Shown here: positions 43,449-52,563 of the stretch, one piece after another | How positions within the stretch are numbered: the first letter of the stretch is position 1 | Layout of the letters: each line of letters begins with the position of its first letter | Source: 40CM-2-70-7 sp035505915 | GTDB lineage: Bacteria; Gemmatimonadota; Gemmatimonadetes; Gemmatimonadales; GWC2-71-9 | Direction: 5' to 3' | DNA length: 64,000 bases | Assembly: GCA_035505915.1 (NCBI GenBank) | Contig: DATJQI010000023.1 | Coordinates: 1 to 64,000 of the forward strand | The notes under the pieces: generated by a model | The model's input: only the letters and a program-made list of their open reading frames with translations | What the model was told of the DNA's origin: nothing | Databases searched by the model: none | Position numbers and translations under genes: made by a program

Positions 43449-44838
43449 TGCGGTTGTGGTACATCCCCGACAGCACGCGGACGAACTCGGCCTTCACGTC
43501 GTCCAGCTGCTGCAGGGTCATGGGGGCTTCGTCGAGCTGCCCCGACTCGAGCTTGAGGCGGGCGATGTGGTCGATCACTTCGCCGATGCGTCCGGGGGTG
43601 AGGTCGTCCAGCACCCGGAGCGAGGCTTCGATCGAATCCGCCAGCATCGCGATGGCGGTCTCCACCGAGCGGGGCCGGGGCCCGGGGTACCGGAAGTCGG
43701 CGGGATTCACGATCACATCCCGCTGCCGCTTGGCCTTGTCCAGGAAGTAGTTGATCTCGGACGTGCCGTGGTGCTCGGGGATGAACGCGGTGACGATCTC
43801 CGGCAGCCCCGCCTCCTGCGCCAGGCGCACGCCGTCGATCACGTGCTGGCGGATGATCTTGGCCGACTGCACCGGCGTGATCCGGTCGTGCGGATTGCTG
43901 GTGCCGCGGTTCTGGTTCTCCACGAAGAACTGCGGGTTGCCGAGCTTGCCGACGTCGTGGTAGTAGCAGCCGACGCGCCCGAGCAGACCGTTGGCGCCGA
44001 TGGCGTCACAGGCCGCCTCGACCAGGTTCGCCATCGCGACGCTGTGGGCGTACGTGCCCGGCGCCTCGAGGGAGAGCCGGCGCAGGAGCGGCCGGCCCGG
44101 ATCCGACAGCTCGAGCAGGGTGAGGTCGGTGGTGACGGTCGTGACGCTCTCGATGAGCGGCAGGAGCAGAATGGTCAGGGACGCCGAGACGAGCGCGTTC
44201 GCCGCGCCGAACAGCGTATGCCAGCCGACCTCGCTCAGCGCCCAGTGCCCCACCAGACCGAGGGCGAGGGCCGCGGCGAAGTAGCCCGCCGCGGTGATGA
44301 GGACCGCCAGGTACAGGTGGCTCCGGCGCCGGAGGATCCGCACCGACAGGGCCGCGGTGATGCCCCCGGCGAGACAGACGAAGAGCGCCGGCCCGTCGTG
44401 GAACACCGGCTGGACGTCGATCAAGGCCGACAGGATCATCGCGCCGATCATCGAGACCCGCCCGTTGAACTGGACGGTGAGGATCATCGCGAACAGCGGG
44501 AGCGGGATGAGCTCGGGGTGGGCCGGCGCCACGCGCGCCACCACGGCCGCGGCGAGGATCATCACCGTGAAGAGGCTCCCGATCATCGCCACCTGGCGGA
44601 GATCGCGGTACGTCTCGCGGCGGTAGTAGTAGAGGAGCACCCAGAAGACGCACAAGATCAGCGCGTTCTGGATCAGCACGCCGATCAGCGTCTCGAGGTC
44701 CGGCCCGCCCGGGACGGCGAAGGAGAACCCGGCTTCCGCGACCAGCGCGAGCCCGGCCACCCACCACCACCGGGCCAGGTGGTAGCGGGTCCGCTCGCCG
44801 CGGGGGATCGGCGGCTCAGCCTTGACTATCTTCCGCAT
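43369..44838 (-). CDS. 7TM-HD family phosphodiesterase, PgpH-like, short form
   Basis: 489 residues. Seven or so membrane segments (about 25-240) lead to a cytoplasmic HD domain with GTYAHSVAMANLVEAA, the YYHDVGKLGNPQFF metal site, IRQHVIDGV, FIPEHHGTSEINYF and MLADSIEAS. PgpH-type proteins of about 700 residues hydrolyse c-di-AMP; here the large extracellular domain before the helices is missing. It overlaps phoH by 23 bases and precedes ybeY, the usual neighbours of this family. Confidence 0.87.
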   Translation of the reverse strand: MRKIVKAEPPIPRGERTRYHLARWWWVAGLALVAEAGFSFAVPGGPDLETLIGVLIQNALILCVFWVLLYYYRRETYRDLRQVAMIGSLFTVMILAAAVVARVAPAHPELIPLPLFAMILTVQFNGRVSMIGAMILSALIDVQPVFHDGPALFVCLAGGITAALSVRILRRRSHLYLAVLITAAGYFAAALALGLVGHWALSEVGWHTLFGAANALVSASLTILLLPLIESVTTVTTDLTLLELSDPGRPLLRRLSLEAPGTYAHSVAMANLVEAACDAIGANGLLGRVGCYYHDVGKLGNPQFFVENQNRGTSNPHDRITPVQSAKIIRQHVIDGVRLAQEAGLPEIVTAFIPEHHGTSEINYFLDKAKRQRDVIVNPADFRYPGPRPRSVETAIAMLADSIEASLRVLDDLTPGRIGEVIDHIARLKLESGQLDEAPMTLQQLDDVKAEFVRVLSGMYHNRIDYPEDRGGISANWHSPQPSAPAAGA

Positions 44839-45769
44839 ACGCCCGGATGATGTCCCGCACCAGCCGATGCCGCACCACGTCCGTCTCCCCGAGATAGCAG
44901 AATCCGATGCCGTCGATCCCGGGGAGGATCCGCTCGATCTGGAGGAGCCCCGAGTCCTCCCGGTTGGCGAGGTCGATCTGGGTCTTGTCGCCCGTGATCA
45001 CGGCCCGCGAGTTCACGCCCAGACGGGTGAGGAACATCTTCATCTGCATCCCGGTGGCGTTCTGCGCCTCGTCCAGAATCACGAAGGCGTCGGAGAGGGT
45101 CCGGCCCCGCATGTAGGCGAGCGGCGCGATCTCGATCACCCGCGACTCGAGGGCTTTCTGGACCCGGTCCCGCGGCATCATGTCCTCGAGCGCGTCGTAC
45201 AGGGGCCGCAGGTACGGATCCACCTTCTCCTGCAGGTCGCCGGGGAGAAAGCCCAGGCTTTCTCCCGCTTCGACCGCCGGCCGGGCCAGGATGATGCGCC
45301 GGACCCGGTGGCGGGACAGGGCGTCCACCGCCGCCGCGACCGCCAGATACGTCTTCCCGGTGCCCGCGGGTCCGATGCCGACCACGATCTCCTTCTGCGC
45401 GATGGCCTGGAGGTACTCGCGCTGGCCGGCCGTCTTCGCCTGGATCACCCGGCGGAGGCCCGGCAGGATGATGCGGTATTCCCCGCCCTCGCCCGCGGCC
45501 GCCGGCGCGCCCTCTTCCAGCACCAGCCGCTCGACGTCGTGGACGTCCACCGGATCGCCGACGCGGGCGAGATCCACGAGCGCCTGGGTGATGGGCGCGG
45601 CGTGCTCCACCGCCTCCGCCTTCCCCTGGAGGGTGAGGGTGTCCCCCCGCAGGGAGACCTTCACCCCCAGCCGGCGGGACAGCTCGATCAGATTCGCGTC
45701 GTTCACGCCCGCCAGGGTCAGCGGGTCGACGCCTTCCACGGACAACCGACGGACGACGTCCTCACTCAT
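44816..45769 (-). CDS. phoH: PhoH-like ATPase
   Basis: 317 residues from the ATG at 45769 (ATGA with aspS). A KH-like N-terminal domain (about 5-85) precedes the PhoH ATPase: VVGIGPAGTGKTYLAV (Walker A), the RPAVEAGESLGFLPGDLQEK signature, VILDEAQNAT (Walker B) and TGDKTQIDL. It is a phosphate-starvation-type ATPase linked to RNA metabolism through its ybeY neighbourhood. Confidence 0.94.
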   Translation of the reverse strand: MSEDVVRRLSVEGVDPLTLAGVNDANLIELSRRLGVKVSLRGDTLTLQGKAEAVEHAAPITQALVDLARVGDPVDVHDVERLVLEEGAPAAAGEGGEYRIILPGLRRVIQAKTAGQREYLQAIAQKEIVVGIGPAGTGKTYLAVAAAVDALSRHRVRRIILARPAVEAGESLGFLPGDLQEKVDPYLRPLYDALEDMMPRDRVQKALESRVIEIAPLAYMRGRTLSDAFVILDEAQNATGMQMKMFLTRLGVNSRAVITGDKTQIDLANREDSGLLQIERILPGIDGIGFCYLGETDVVRHRLVRDIIRAYAEDSQG

Positions 45770-47541
45770 GTCGTGACCTCGAGGTGGAGGGCCGCGATGT
45801 CCTCGGGGCGCGCCGGTGACGGGGCGCCCTCGAACAGCGCGCGGGCGGCGGTGGTCTTCGGAAACGCGATCACGTCCCGGAGCGACCCGGCGCCGGCGAG
45901 CAGCATCGTCACCCGGTCGAATCCTACCGCGAAGCCGCCGTGCGGCGGCGCGCCCGCGGCGAGCGCGTTGAGCAGGAACCCGAACCGGGCGTCGATCTCC
46001 GCCGGCGTCAGCCCCAGGTGCCGGAACACCGTGCGCTGGACGGCCGGATCGGTGATCCGGATGGAGCCGGACCCCAGCTCGTTGCCGTTGTACACCGCGT
46101 CGTAGTGGAGCGCCCGGCATCCGAAGGGATCGCGATCGAGCTTGCCGACGTCCTCCGGGTGGGGAGCCGTGAACGGGTGGTGCGCGAACACCGGCGTCCC
46201 GGTCTCCGGGTCGGGCTCGAACAGCGGAAAGTCCACGACCCAGCAGAAGGCGTGCGCCGTCGACGGCTTGAGCCCGAGCCGCCGGATCACTTCCACGCGC
46301 AGGGTCCCGAGCACGGGACGGATCTCGCCGGGGGCGCCGAAGAGCATGATCGCGAGCCCTCCGTCGGCGAGGCCCAGCGCGCCCGCGCGTTCCGCCGTCA
46401 GCTTGACGGATCCCGAGACCTGGTCCGCCTGCCGCTTGCACCACACGACGGTCTTCCCCACCGCCCGCTTCGCGATGTCGGAGAGGGCGTCGATCTCCTT
46501 CCGGGAGAGCGTCGCGCCGGCCGGCACGAGAAACCCTTCGAGCCGGTTCTTGGGATCGCTCGCGAGCGCCGACGCCAGCGGCAGGTCGGTCCATGCCGTG
46601 AACGCGCCGGTCCAATCCCGCAGCGTGATGTCGTACCGCAGGTCCGGCTTGTCGACGCCGTAGCGCGCCATCGCGTCCTTCCACGCCAGCCGCGGAAACG
46701 GAGCCGACACCGCCTGCCCCGCTTCGGCCCAGCACGCGACCAGCACGGCCTCCACGAACCGCTGCACGTCTTCGGGCCCGACGAACGACGCTTCGATGTC
46801 GATCTGCGTGAACTCGGGCTGGCGGTCGTACCGCAGGTCCTCGTCACGGAAGCACCGGGCGATCTGGAAGTAGCGATCGAAGCCCGAGACCATCAGCAGC
46901 TGCTTGTAGATCTGCGGCGACTGCGGCAGCGCGTAGAACTCCCCGGGATGCACCCGCGACGGCACCAGGTAGTCGCGCGCTCCTTCCGGCGTCGGCTTGG
47001 TGAGGATCGGCGTCTCGATCTCGAGAAAGCCCAGCTCCGACATCGTCCGGCGGGCCCGCTGCAGCAGCCGGTGACGCAGGATCAGGTTGGCCTGCATCTC
47101 GGCACGGCGCAGGTCCAGATGCCGGTGCGTCAGGCGCGCTTCTTCCGACGCGAGCTCCTCGCCCTTGCCCCGCGCCACCGGGATCGGCGGCGTCACGGCC
47201 GGTCCCACCACCCGGACCGCCGTCGCATGCACCTCGACTTCGCCGGTCGCGAGATCCGCATTCTTCATGTTGGGCGGCCGGGCGACCACCTCCCCTTCCA
47301 CCACCACCACGGTCTCCGCGCCCAGGCTCCCCGCCCGGGAGACCTGCTCGGCGCTCGCCCAGCCGGGACCCACGGCGACCTGGACCAGGCCCCCGCGGTC
47401 CCGCAGGTCGATGAACACGATGCCGCCCAGGTCCCGCCGCCGATGCACCCAGCCGCCGAGCGTCACCTTCCGCCCCGCGTGCTCCGCCCGGAGGGACCCG
47501 CAGTACATCGACCGCTGACTGGTCTGCTCCCAATCCGTCAC
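45766..47541 (-). CDS. aspS: Aspartyl-tRNA synthetase
   Basis: 591 residues from the GTG at 47541 (GTGA with the EIIA stop). Bacterial-type class IIb enzyme: N-terminal OB domain (GWVHRRRDLGGIVFIDLRDR), motif 2 (FRDEDLRYDRQPEFTQID), the GAD insertion domain (about 290-420), and motif 3 (GFAVGFDRVTMLL). It charges tRNA-Asp; whether it also charges tRNA-Asn cannot be told here. Unusually it is coupled to a PTS EIIA gene upstream and phoH downstream. Confidence 0.97.
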   Translation of the reverse strand: MTDWEQTSQRSMYCGSLRAEHAGRKVTLGGWVHRRRDLGGIVFIDLRDRGGLVQVAVGPGWASAEQVSRAGSLGAETVVVVEGEVVARPPNMKNADLATGEVEVHATAVRVVGPAVTPPIPVARGKGEELASEEARLTHRHLDLRRAEMQANLILRHRLLQRARRTMSELGFLEIETPILTKPTPEGARDYLVPSRVHPGEFYALPQSPQIYKQLLMVSGFDRYFQIARCFRDEDLRYDRQPEFTQIDIEASFVGPEDVQRFVEAVLVACWAEAGQAVSAPFPRLAWKDAMARYGVDKPDLRYDITLRDWTGAFTAWTDLPLASALASDPKNRLEGFLVPAGATLSRKEIDALSDIAKRAVGKTVVWCKRQADQVSGSVKLTAERAGALGLADGGLAIMLFGAPGEIRPVLGTLRVEVIRRLGLKPSTAHAFCWVVDFPLFEPDPETGTPVFAHHPFTAPHPEDVGKLDRDPFGCRALHYDAVYNGNELGSGSIRITDPAVQRTVFRHLGLTPAEIDARFGFLLNALAAGAPPHGGFAVGFDRVTMLLAGAGSLRDVIAFPKTTAARALFEGAPSPARPEDIAALHLEVTT

Positions 47542-48002
47542 GCCCCGGCCCCTCCCTCGGCCTCGCACAACACGCGATAGAACTCGTCCGGCGTCTTGGC
47601 GCCGAGGAGTCGGCTCCGGACGCCCTCGTGCCGGACCAGCCGGGCGATGCGCGAGATCGCCTTCACGTGGGTTCCGGCCAGGGTTTCAGGACCAGCCATC
47701 AGGAAAAACAGGCGCACAGGCTCTCCATCAACGGTTTCATAGGGGATCGGCTCAGCGGTGGTCCCGGCCACCACGCCGAGGGCGGCCAGGGCCGGCGTCT
47801 TGCCGTGCGGAACCGCGACGCCATACCCGATTCCGGTCGGAAACTGGCTCTCCCGCTCCAGAATGGCGGCCAGGACCTCGTCCCGATCCGCGCCGCTCCC
47901 CGGGAGGAGCAGGTCGACGAGCTCCCCCAGCACCCCGGCCTTGTCATGGGACTTGAGGGGCACCCGGATGCGGCTCGGGGTGAGCAATTCCGATAGACGC
48001 AA
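47538..48002 (-). CDS. PTS EIIA-type (PtsN/EIIA-Ntr-like) domain protein
   Basis: 154 residues, single EIIA type-2 domain. The phosphorylated histidine lies in VAVPHGKTPAL, preceded by ILERESQFPTGIGYG. The protein stands alone with no EI, HPr or transporter in the window, as expected for a regulatory nitrogen-type PTS output. It begins the 22-gene minus-strand run and is coupled to aspS. Confidence 0.88.
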   Translation of the reverse strand: MRLSELLTPSRIRVPLKSHDKAGVLGELVDLLLPGSGADRDEVLAAILERESQFPTGIGYGVAVPHGKTPALAALGVVAGTTAEPIPYETVDGEPVRLFFLMAGPETLAGTHVKAISRIARLVRHEGVRSRLLGAKTPDEFYRVLCEAEGGAGA

Positions 48003-48048
48003 GTTGAGCCCAAGTGGTGTAAGCGCTTGAATCTAGTTAAGTTGGGGT

Positions 48049-48975
48049 GTGAGCGCCACTTGCCTGACTCGGGGGACCGCCGGGGCCGTTTGGGCGGCCT
48101 TGGCCTCCCTCACCTCCCCCTTCCGGAGCCCCCTCGTGGCCCAGGACCCGATCGGCGGGGAGCTCTGGCGGGTGGTGGGAGTGACGGTGCCGGTCCCCTA
48201 CGCCCTGGCCCAGGGCACCACCGCGTCCTTCTGGAATCCGGCGCAGGTCGTCACGGCCCCCGCCGTGGCGGGAGACGTCATCCAGACCCCGGACGCGATC
48301 GCGGCGTCCGGCCTCCTCGCCGTCGTCCGCACCGGCTCCGGGAGGCTGGGGTCGTGGGGACTCGAGCTTGGCCAGGTGGACATCGGGGACATCATCCGCA
48401 CCTCCCAGACACCCGATCCCGAAGGCACGGTGCCCGTGTATACCCGCGTCGTGGGGCTCACGTGGGCCCTCACCCGCGGCTCGACCAGTGTGGGCGCGAC
48501 GGTGGGCGGCCACGATTCGCGCCTCGACCAGAGCGACGTCCAGCACTGGACCGCCGACGTTGGAGTGGTGCAGCGGCTGGGCGACGTCCTCACGTTCGCC
48601 GCGGCCACGCACTTCTTCTACCGGTTCACCACGAGCGACGCCAGCCAGGATCTCTACGCAGCCGTCGAGTGGCGGGCGTGGCACGGACCATTGTGGACCG
48701 GGTCGGGGGATGCGGCCCTCCGGCTCCGATACGGCGCGACCCTCGCCCACGGCGCGGGCACCGATCACGAGGTGGGCCTGGGATTCGATCTCGGCTCCCT
48801 CGTGGCGGTGGACGGGATGCTGGTGCGGGAGAACACCTACGGCAACATCGCGTGGCGTGGGGTCGCCGGCTTCCACGTGCGGATCGGCCGCTACGGCGTC
48901 ACCTTCGCCCGGGATGCCGGCGTGAACGACGTCGGCTCGTCCTACCGGGTCGGGCTGGAGTGGCGCCTCAAATGA
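48049..48975 (+). CDS. Putative outer-membrane beta-barrel protein
   Basis: 308 residues, GTG start. A signal peptide (about 1-31, ending LVAQ) is followed by alternating beta-strand sequence (LGSWGLELGQVDIGDII, TSVGATVGGHDSRLDQ, VGLGFDLGSLVAVDGMLV) ending in SYRVGLEWRLK, with an aromatic penultimate strand. No known family recognised; a small barrel or PorV-like protein is possible. It is coupled by ATGA to rlmN and divergent from the EIIA gene. Confidence 0.6.
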   Translation: MSATCLTRGTAGAVWAALASLTSPFRSPLVAQDPIGGELWRVVGVTVPVPYALAQGTTASFWNPAQVVTAPAVAGDVIQTPDAIAASGLLAVVRTGSGRLGSWGLELGQVDIGDIIRTSQTPDPEGTVPVYTRVVGLTWALTRGSTSVGATVGGHDSRLDQSDVQHWTADVGVVQRLGDVLTFAAATHFFYRFTTSDASQDLYAAVEWRAWHGPLWTGSGDAALRLRYGATLAHGAGTDHEVGLGFDLGSLVAVDGMLVRENTYGNIAWRGVAGFHVRIGRYGVTFARDAGVNDVGSSYRVGLEWRLK

Positions 48976-50036
48976 CCGACATCCTCTCGCTCACCCCCGA
49001 GGCGGCCCGGGTCGCCCTCGCCGACTGGCTCACGGCGCGCGGCGAGCCGGCGTACCGGACCCGCCAGATCCTGCCCCGGCTCTGGGAGCGTCCCGTCGCG
49101 CGCTGGGCCGACGCCACCGACCTTCCCGCGCCGCTGCGCGAGGGACTCGAGCGGGAGTTCCCCCTCACCCGCCTCGCGGTCGCGGCTCACCAGGTTTCGT
49201 CGGACGGGACCGAGAAGTTCCTGTGGACTCTGGCCGACGGCCAGGCCATCGAGTCCGTGCTCATTCCCGAAGGCAAGCGGCGGACGTTGTGCATCTCTTC
49301 CCAGGTGGGGTGCGCGCTGGGGTGCGTGTTCTGCGCCACCGGCGCGATGGGCTGGCGCCGGAATCTGTCGGCGGCCGAGATCGCCGGACAGGTACGCGAG
49401 ATCATCCTCCGCGACCCCGCGCAGGCACCCACCAACGTCGTGTTCATGGGGATGGGCGAGCCGCTCCTCAACTGGGAAGCCGTGGATACGGCGCTGACCA
49501 TTCTCAACGCCCCGGAAGGCGTCGGCATCGGCGCCCGGCACATCACCGTGTCCACCGTGGGCATCCTGCCCAACCTGGCGCTCTTCGCCAAGCGGCCGGA
49601 GCAGTTCCGGCTCGCCGTCTCCCTGCACGCGCCCACGTCCGCGCTCCGGCGCGAGCTGATGCCGGTCGAAAAGAAGTACGCGCTTCCGGACCTTCTCGCG
49701 GCGCTCAAGGAGTTCGACCGGCGGGTCACGCTCGAGTACGTGCTGATCGCGGGGAAGAACGACTCGTTCGAAGCGGCGGATGCCCTGGCCCGGATCGCGG
49801 CGCCGCTCGCGGCGCTGGTGAACCTGCTGCCGCTGCATCCCGGCGGCGCGCCGGGGCTCGCCCCCACCGCGCGGAATCAGATGCTCGCGTTCGAGCGGCG
49901 GCTCAAGGAGCGCGGCGTGGAAGCGGTGCTGCGGCGGAGCCGCGGGCTCGATATCAGCGCCGCGTGCGGCCAGCTACGGGTGGAGCGGGAGACGGGGGGC
50001 AAAGTCCGCCCCCAGGAGCACGCTGGCGTCGAGTAG
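48972..50036 (+). CDS. rlmN: Dual-specificity RNA methyltransferase RlmN
   Basis: 354 residues from the ATG at 48972. The N-terminal helical domain is followed by the radical SAM motif CALGCVFCATG, SSQVGC, the GMGEPLLNW segment, STVGILPNL and SLHAPTSALRRELMP, and the C-terminal catalytic cysteine in GLDISAACGQL. It methylates A2503 of 23S rRNA and A37 of some tRNAs. Its 3' end overlaps the convergent lipoprotein gene by 63 bases. Confidence 0.95.
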   Translation: MTDILSLTPEAARVALADWLTARGEPAYRTRQILPRLWERPVARWADATDLPAPLREGLEREFPLTRLAVAAHQVSSDGTEKFLWTLADGQAIESVLIPEGKRRTLCISSQVGCALGCVFCATGAMGWRRNLSAAEIAGQVREIILRDPAQAPTNVVFMGMGEPLLNWEAVDTALTILNAPEGVGIGARHITVSTVGILPNLALFAKRPEQFRLAVSLHAPTSALRRELMPVEKKYALPDLLAALKEFDRRVTLEYVLIAGKNDSFEAADALARIAAPLAALVNLLPLHPGGAPGLAPTARNQMLAFERRLKERGVEAVLRRSRGLDISAACGQLRVERETGGKVRPQEHAGVE

Positions 50037-50390
50037 CAGGGTCGAGTCGGGGTCCATCACCACCTTCCCCACCTTCAGCGCCCGGCGGATCCGCTCCCCC
50101 ACCGAGGCCGGCCCCCGCCGGACCAGGATGCGCGTCGAATCGAGTAGGCTCCTGGTGTCCGAGGGGGGCGCGTTCCCGAAGGTCAGCACGTCGATGCCGG
50201 CATCACGAAGGACCCGGGTGCCGACGCGGGCCAGTCCCGGTTTCCCGCTGGCGTTCAGCACCGCCACGGTGATCCGCGGGGCCCCGGCCCCCTCCCCGGG
50301 CACGACGGCGCCGCCGGCGCCGCGCGGACCGGCCCGGCACGCCGCGGCCAGCAGCAGGCCGGCGATCAGCCCGCGGCCAGCGCGTTCCAG
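49974..50390 (-). CDS. LytR_C-domain lipoprotein, non-standard start
   Basis: About 138 residues. LIAGLLLAAAC is a lipoprotein signal with lipobox LAAAC, followed by a LytR C-terminal-like domain (ITVAVLNASGKPGLARVGTRVLRDAGIDVLTFGNA, RRGPASVGERIRRAL). No ATG, GTG or TTG precedes the signal in frame near the junction. Candidates are CTG at 50390 (gives a positively charged n-region, ERAGRG) or CTG at 50369, which forms a CTGA overlap with the yqeK stop. It follows yqeK, as LytR-type genes often do. Confidence 0.7.
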   Translation of the reverse strand: MERAGRGLIAGLLLAAACRAGPRGAGGAVVPGEGAGAPRITVAVLNASGKPGLARVGTRVLRDAGIDVLTFGNAPPSDTRSLLDSTRILVRRGPASVGERIRRALKVGKVVMDPDSTLLLDASVLLGADFAPRLPLHP

Positions 50391-50863
50391 AATCCCACCG
50401 TTTCGGCCGCCAGCGGCCAATCGGACCTGACGGTCCACTCGACGCGGGCCCGGGCGACCTCCCGCAGCACCTCGTCCCGCTCCGTGGGGACGCGGGCCGC
50501 GAGCGCCGCGCGGCTCTCGCGCTCGAACTTCCGACCCGGCTCCAGGTAGTCGGCCAGGTACAGCATCTTGCCGACGTCGTCCCATCCGGCGTATCCCAGG
50601 GAGTGGTAGCGCACGGCGTCCAGCACGCCGGCGTCCCGCTCCCCCTCCGCCCAGGCCCGGTCGGCGGCGGCCGGCCCGTGCGCCAGCTCGTCGACCGCGG
50701 GGGCGTCCCGCAGGGCATCGTGGAGCCAGGCCGCCCGGCTCCACCGTTCCCGCTCCGCCGGGGTCACCCCCATCGCCATCGCCCATTCGTCCAGCAGCGC
50801 CGCGACCCGCGCGACGTGCGCGCGCCGGTCGGGACCCGCCACCGCCCAGGCCGGAAAGCTCAC
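50366..50863 (-). CDS. yqeK: YqeK-like HD hydrolase (symmetrical Ap4A hydrolase)
   Basis: 165 residues from the GTG at 50863 (GTGA with panC). HD-domain metal residues appear in AHVARVAAL and AWLHDALRD, and the family signature KMLYLADYLEPGRKFE is clear. YqeK enzymes cut diadenosine tetraphosphate symmetrically. In many bacteria the gene sits with nadD, rsfS and a LytR_C gene; here only the LytR_C gene follows. Confidence 0.85.
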   Translation of the reverse strand: MSFPAWAVAGPDRRAHVARVAALLDEWAMAMGVTPAERERWSRAAWLHDALRDAPAVDELAHGPAAADRAWAEGERDAGVLDAVRYHSLGYAGWDDVGKMLYLADYLEPGRKFERESRAALAARVPTERDEVLREVARARVEWTVRSDWPLAAETVGFWNALAAG

Positions 50864-51732
50864 GGGCGCCGGACGGTGGGGTCCGCGCTCACCCCTTCGC
50901 CCAGGACCACGTTGTCGAGGAGCCGGGTGGTGCCGACCCGTCCGGCGACGACGGCCACGGTCGCCGCCGTCACCCGCTCGACGTCCCGCAGCTCTTCGTC
51001 CACCAGCGCGAGGTAGTCCGGAGTGATCCCGGCCGCGGCGAGGACCGACACGCCCTGGGCCCGCACCGTCCGGGGATCCGCGTCCCCGCCCCGCCACGCC
51101 TGCTCCACCGTCCGCAGGGCGCGGGACAGCGCCAGCGCGGTCCGGCGCTGGTCCACCGTCAGGTACGCGTTGCGGGACGACAGCGCCAGGCCGTCGAGCT
51201 CGCGAACCGTCGGCGCGATGTCGATCCCGACGGCGAAATCCAGATCGCGGACCATCCGCCGCACCAGCATCGCCTGCTGAAAGTCCTTCCGGCCGAACAC
51301 GGCGACGTCGGGCTCCACGAGGTGGAGGAGCTTGGCGACCACCGTCAGCACGCCCGCGAAGTGCCCGGGCCGCACCGCGCCCTCGAAGCGCTCGGCCATG
51401 GGGCCGGGCTGCACGCGCACCAGCGGCTCGGCGGGGTACATGGCGGCGGGGTCGGGTGCGAACAGGCAGGCGACGCCGCGCTCGCGGGCGAGCGTCCGAT
51501 CGCGGGGGAGGTCCCGGGGGTAGCGGCCGAAGTCTTCCTGCGGCCCGAATTGGAGGGGATTCACGAACACCGAGAGCGCCACGAGATCGGCGGCGTCGCG
51601 GGCGCGATCCACCAGGCGGAGGTGTCCCTCGTGGAGGGCTCCCATGGTCGGCACGAACGCCACCCGCTTGCCCCGGGCACGCGCGGCGCGGGTCCAGGCG
51701 CGCATGTCGGGGAGCCCGGTGATCTCCTGCAT
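50860..51732 (-). CDS. panC: Pantothenate synthetase
   Basis: 290 residues. HIGH-type class motif in PTMGALHEGHLRLV, VNPLQFGPQEDFGRYPRD, the FGRKDFQQAMLVRRM pantoate/beta-alanine site and LSSRNAYL match PanC throughout. It joins pantoate and beta-alanine using ATP. Lies 12 bases after panB in the same direction. Confidence 0.97.
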   Translation of the reverse strand: MQEITGLPDMRAWTRAARARGKRVAFVPTMGALHEGHLRLVDRARDAADLVALSVFVNPLQFGPQEDFGRYPRDLPRDRTLARERGVACLFAPDPAAMYPAEPLVRVQPGPMAERFEGAVRPGHFAGVLTVVAKLLHLVEPDVAVFGRKDFQQAMLVRRMVRDLDFAVGIDIAPTVRELDGLALSSRNAYLTVDQRRTALALSRALRTVEQAWRGGDADPRTVRAQGVSVLAAAGITPDYLALVDEELRDVERVTAATVAVVAGRVGTTRLLDNVVLGEGVSADPTVRRP

Positions 51733-51744
51733 CAGCGGACGGCC

Positions 51745-52563
51745 CTACTTCGCGAAGGAATGGTCGGGGTCGGGATAGCGTCCCGACCGCACCTCGGCCG
51801 CGTAGGTCTCGGCGGCCTTCCGGACGTCGTCCGCCAGGTTCGCGTACTTCTTCAGGAACTTGGCGGAGAAGCGGTCGTTCAGCCCGAGCATGTCGTGGAG
51901 CACCAGGACCTGGCCGTCGCACGACGGGCCGGCGCCGATCCCGATGGTCGGCACGGAGAGGCCCTTCGTGATCTCGGCGGCGACCGGGGACGGGAGCAGC
52001 TCGAGCACGACGGCGAACGCACCCGCGTCCTCGAGGGCTTTCGCGTCGTCCTTCAGCCGTTGGACCGCCGCGTCGTCCCGCCCCTGCACCCGGTACCCAC
52101 CCAGGGCGTGCACCGACTGCGGCGTCAGTCCCAGGTGTCCCATCACGGGGATCCCGATGTCCGTGAGCGCGCGGACGGTGGGCGCCATCGTCCGCCCGCC
52201 CTCGAGCTTCACGCCGTGGCACGCGGTCTCCTGCATCACGCGGCCGGCGTTCCGGATCGCGTCCGTGGGGCTCACCTGGTACGTCAGGAACGGCAGATCG
52301 CACACGACCAGCGCGTGGCTCGCGCCCCGCCGCACCATCCGCGTGTGGTAGATCATCTGGTCGAGCGTGGCGCTCAGGGTGGTGTCCTGCCCGGCGAGCA
52401 CCTGGTTCACCGAATCCCCGACCAGGAGGATGTCCACCGCCGGATCGAGCAGGCGCGCGAACAGCGCGTCGTAGCAGGTGAGCATCACGATGCGCTCGCG
52501 GCGCTCCTTCATTTTCAGGAGCTCGAGCGTCGTGACGGGCTTGGGGCCGGCGGCGTCAGGCAT
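51745..52563 (-). CDS. panB: 3-methyl-2-oxobutanoate hydroxymethyltransferase
   Basis: 272 residues. MLTCYDALFARLLD, VGDSVNQVLAGQDTT, MGHLGLTPQSVHALGGY and VLHDMLGLNDRF with the catalytic and metal-binding residues are all present. It makes ketopantoate for CoA synthesis. Overlaps folK by 8 bases and precedes panC. Confidence 0.97.
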   Translation of the reverse strand: MPDAAGPKPVTTLELLKMKERRERIVMLTCYDALFARLLDPAVDILLVGDSVNQVLAGQDTTLSATLDQMIYHTRMVRRGASHALVVCDLPFLTYQVSPTDAIRNAGRVMQETACHGVKLEGGRTMAPTVRALTDIGIPVMGHLGLTPQSVHALGGYRVQGRDDAAVQRLKDDAKALEDAGAFAVVLELLPSPVAAEITKGLSVPTIGIGAGPSCDGQVLVLHDMLGLNDRFSAKFLKKYANLADDVRKAAETYAAEVRSGRYPDPDHSFAK

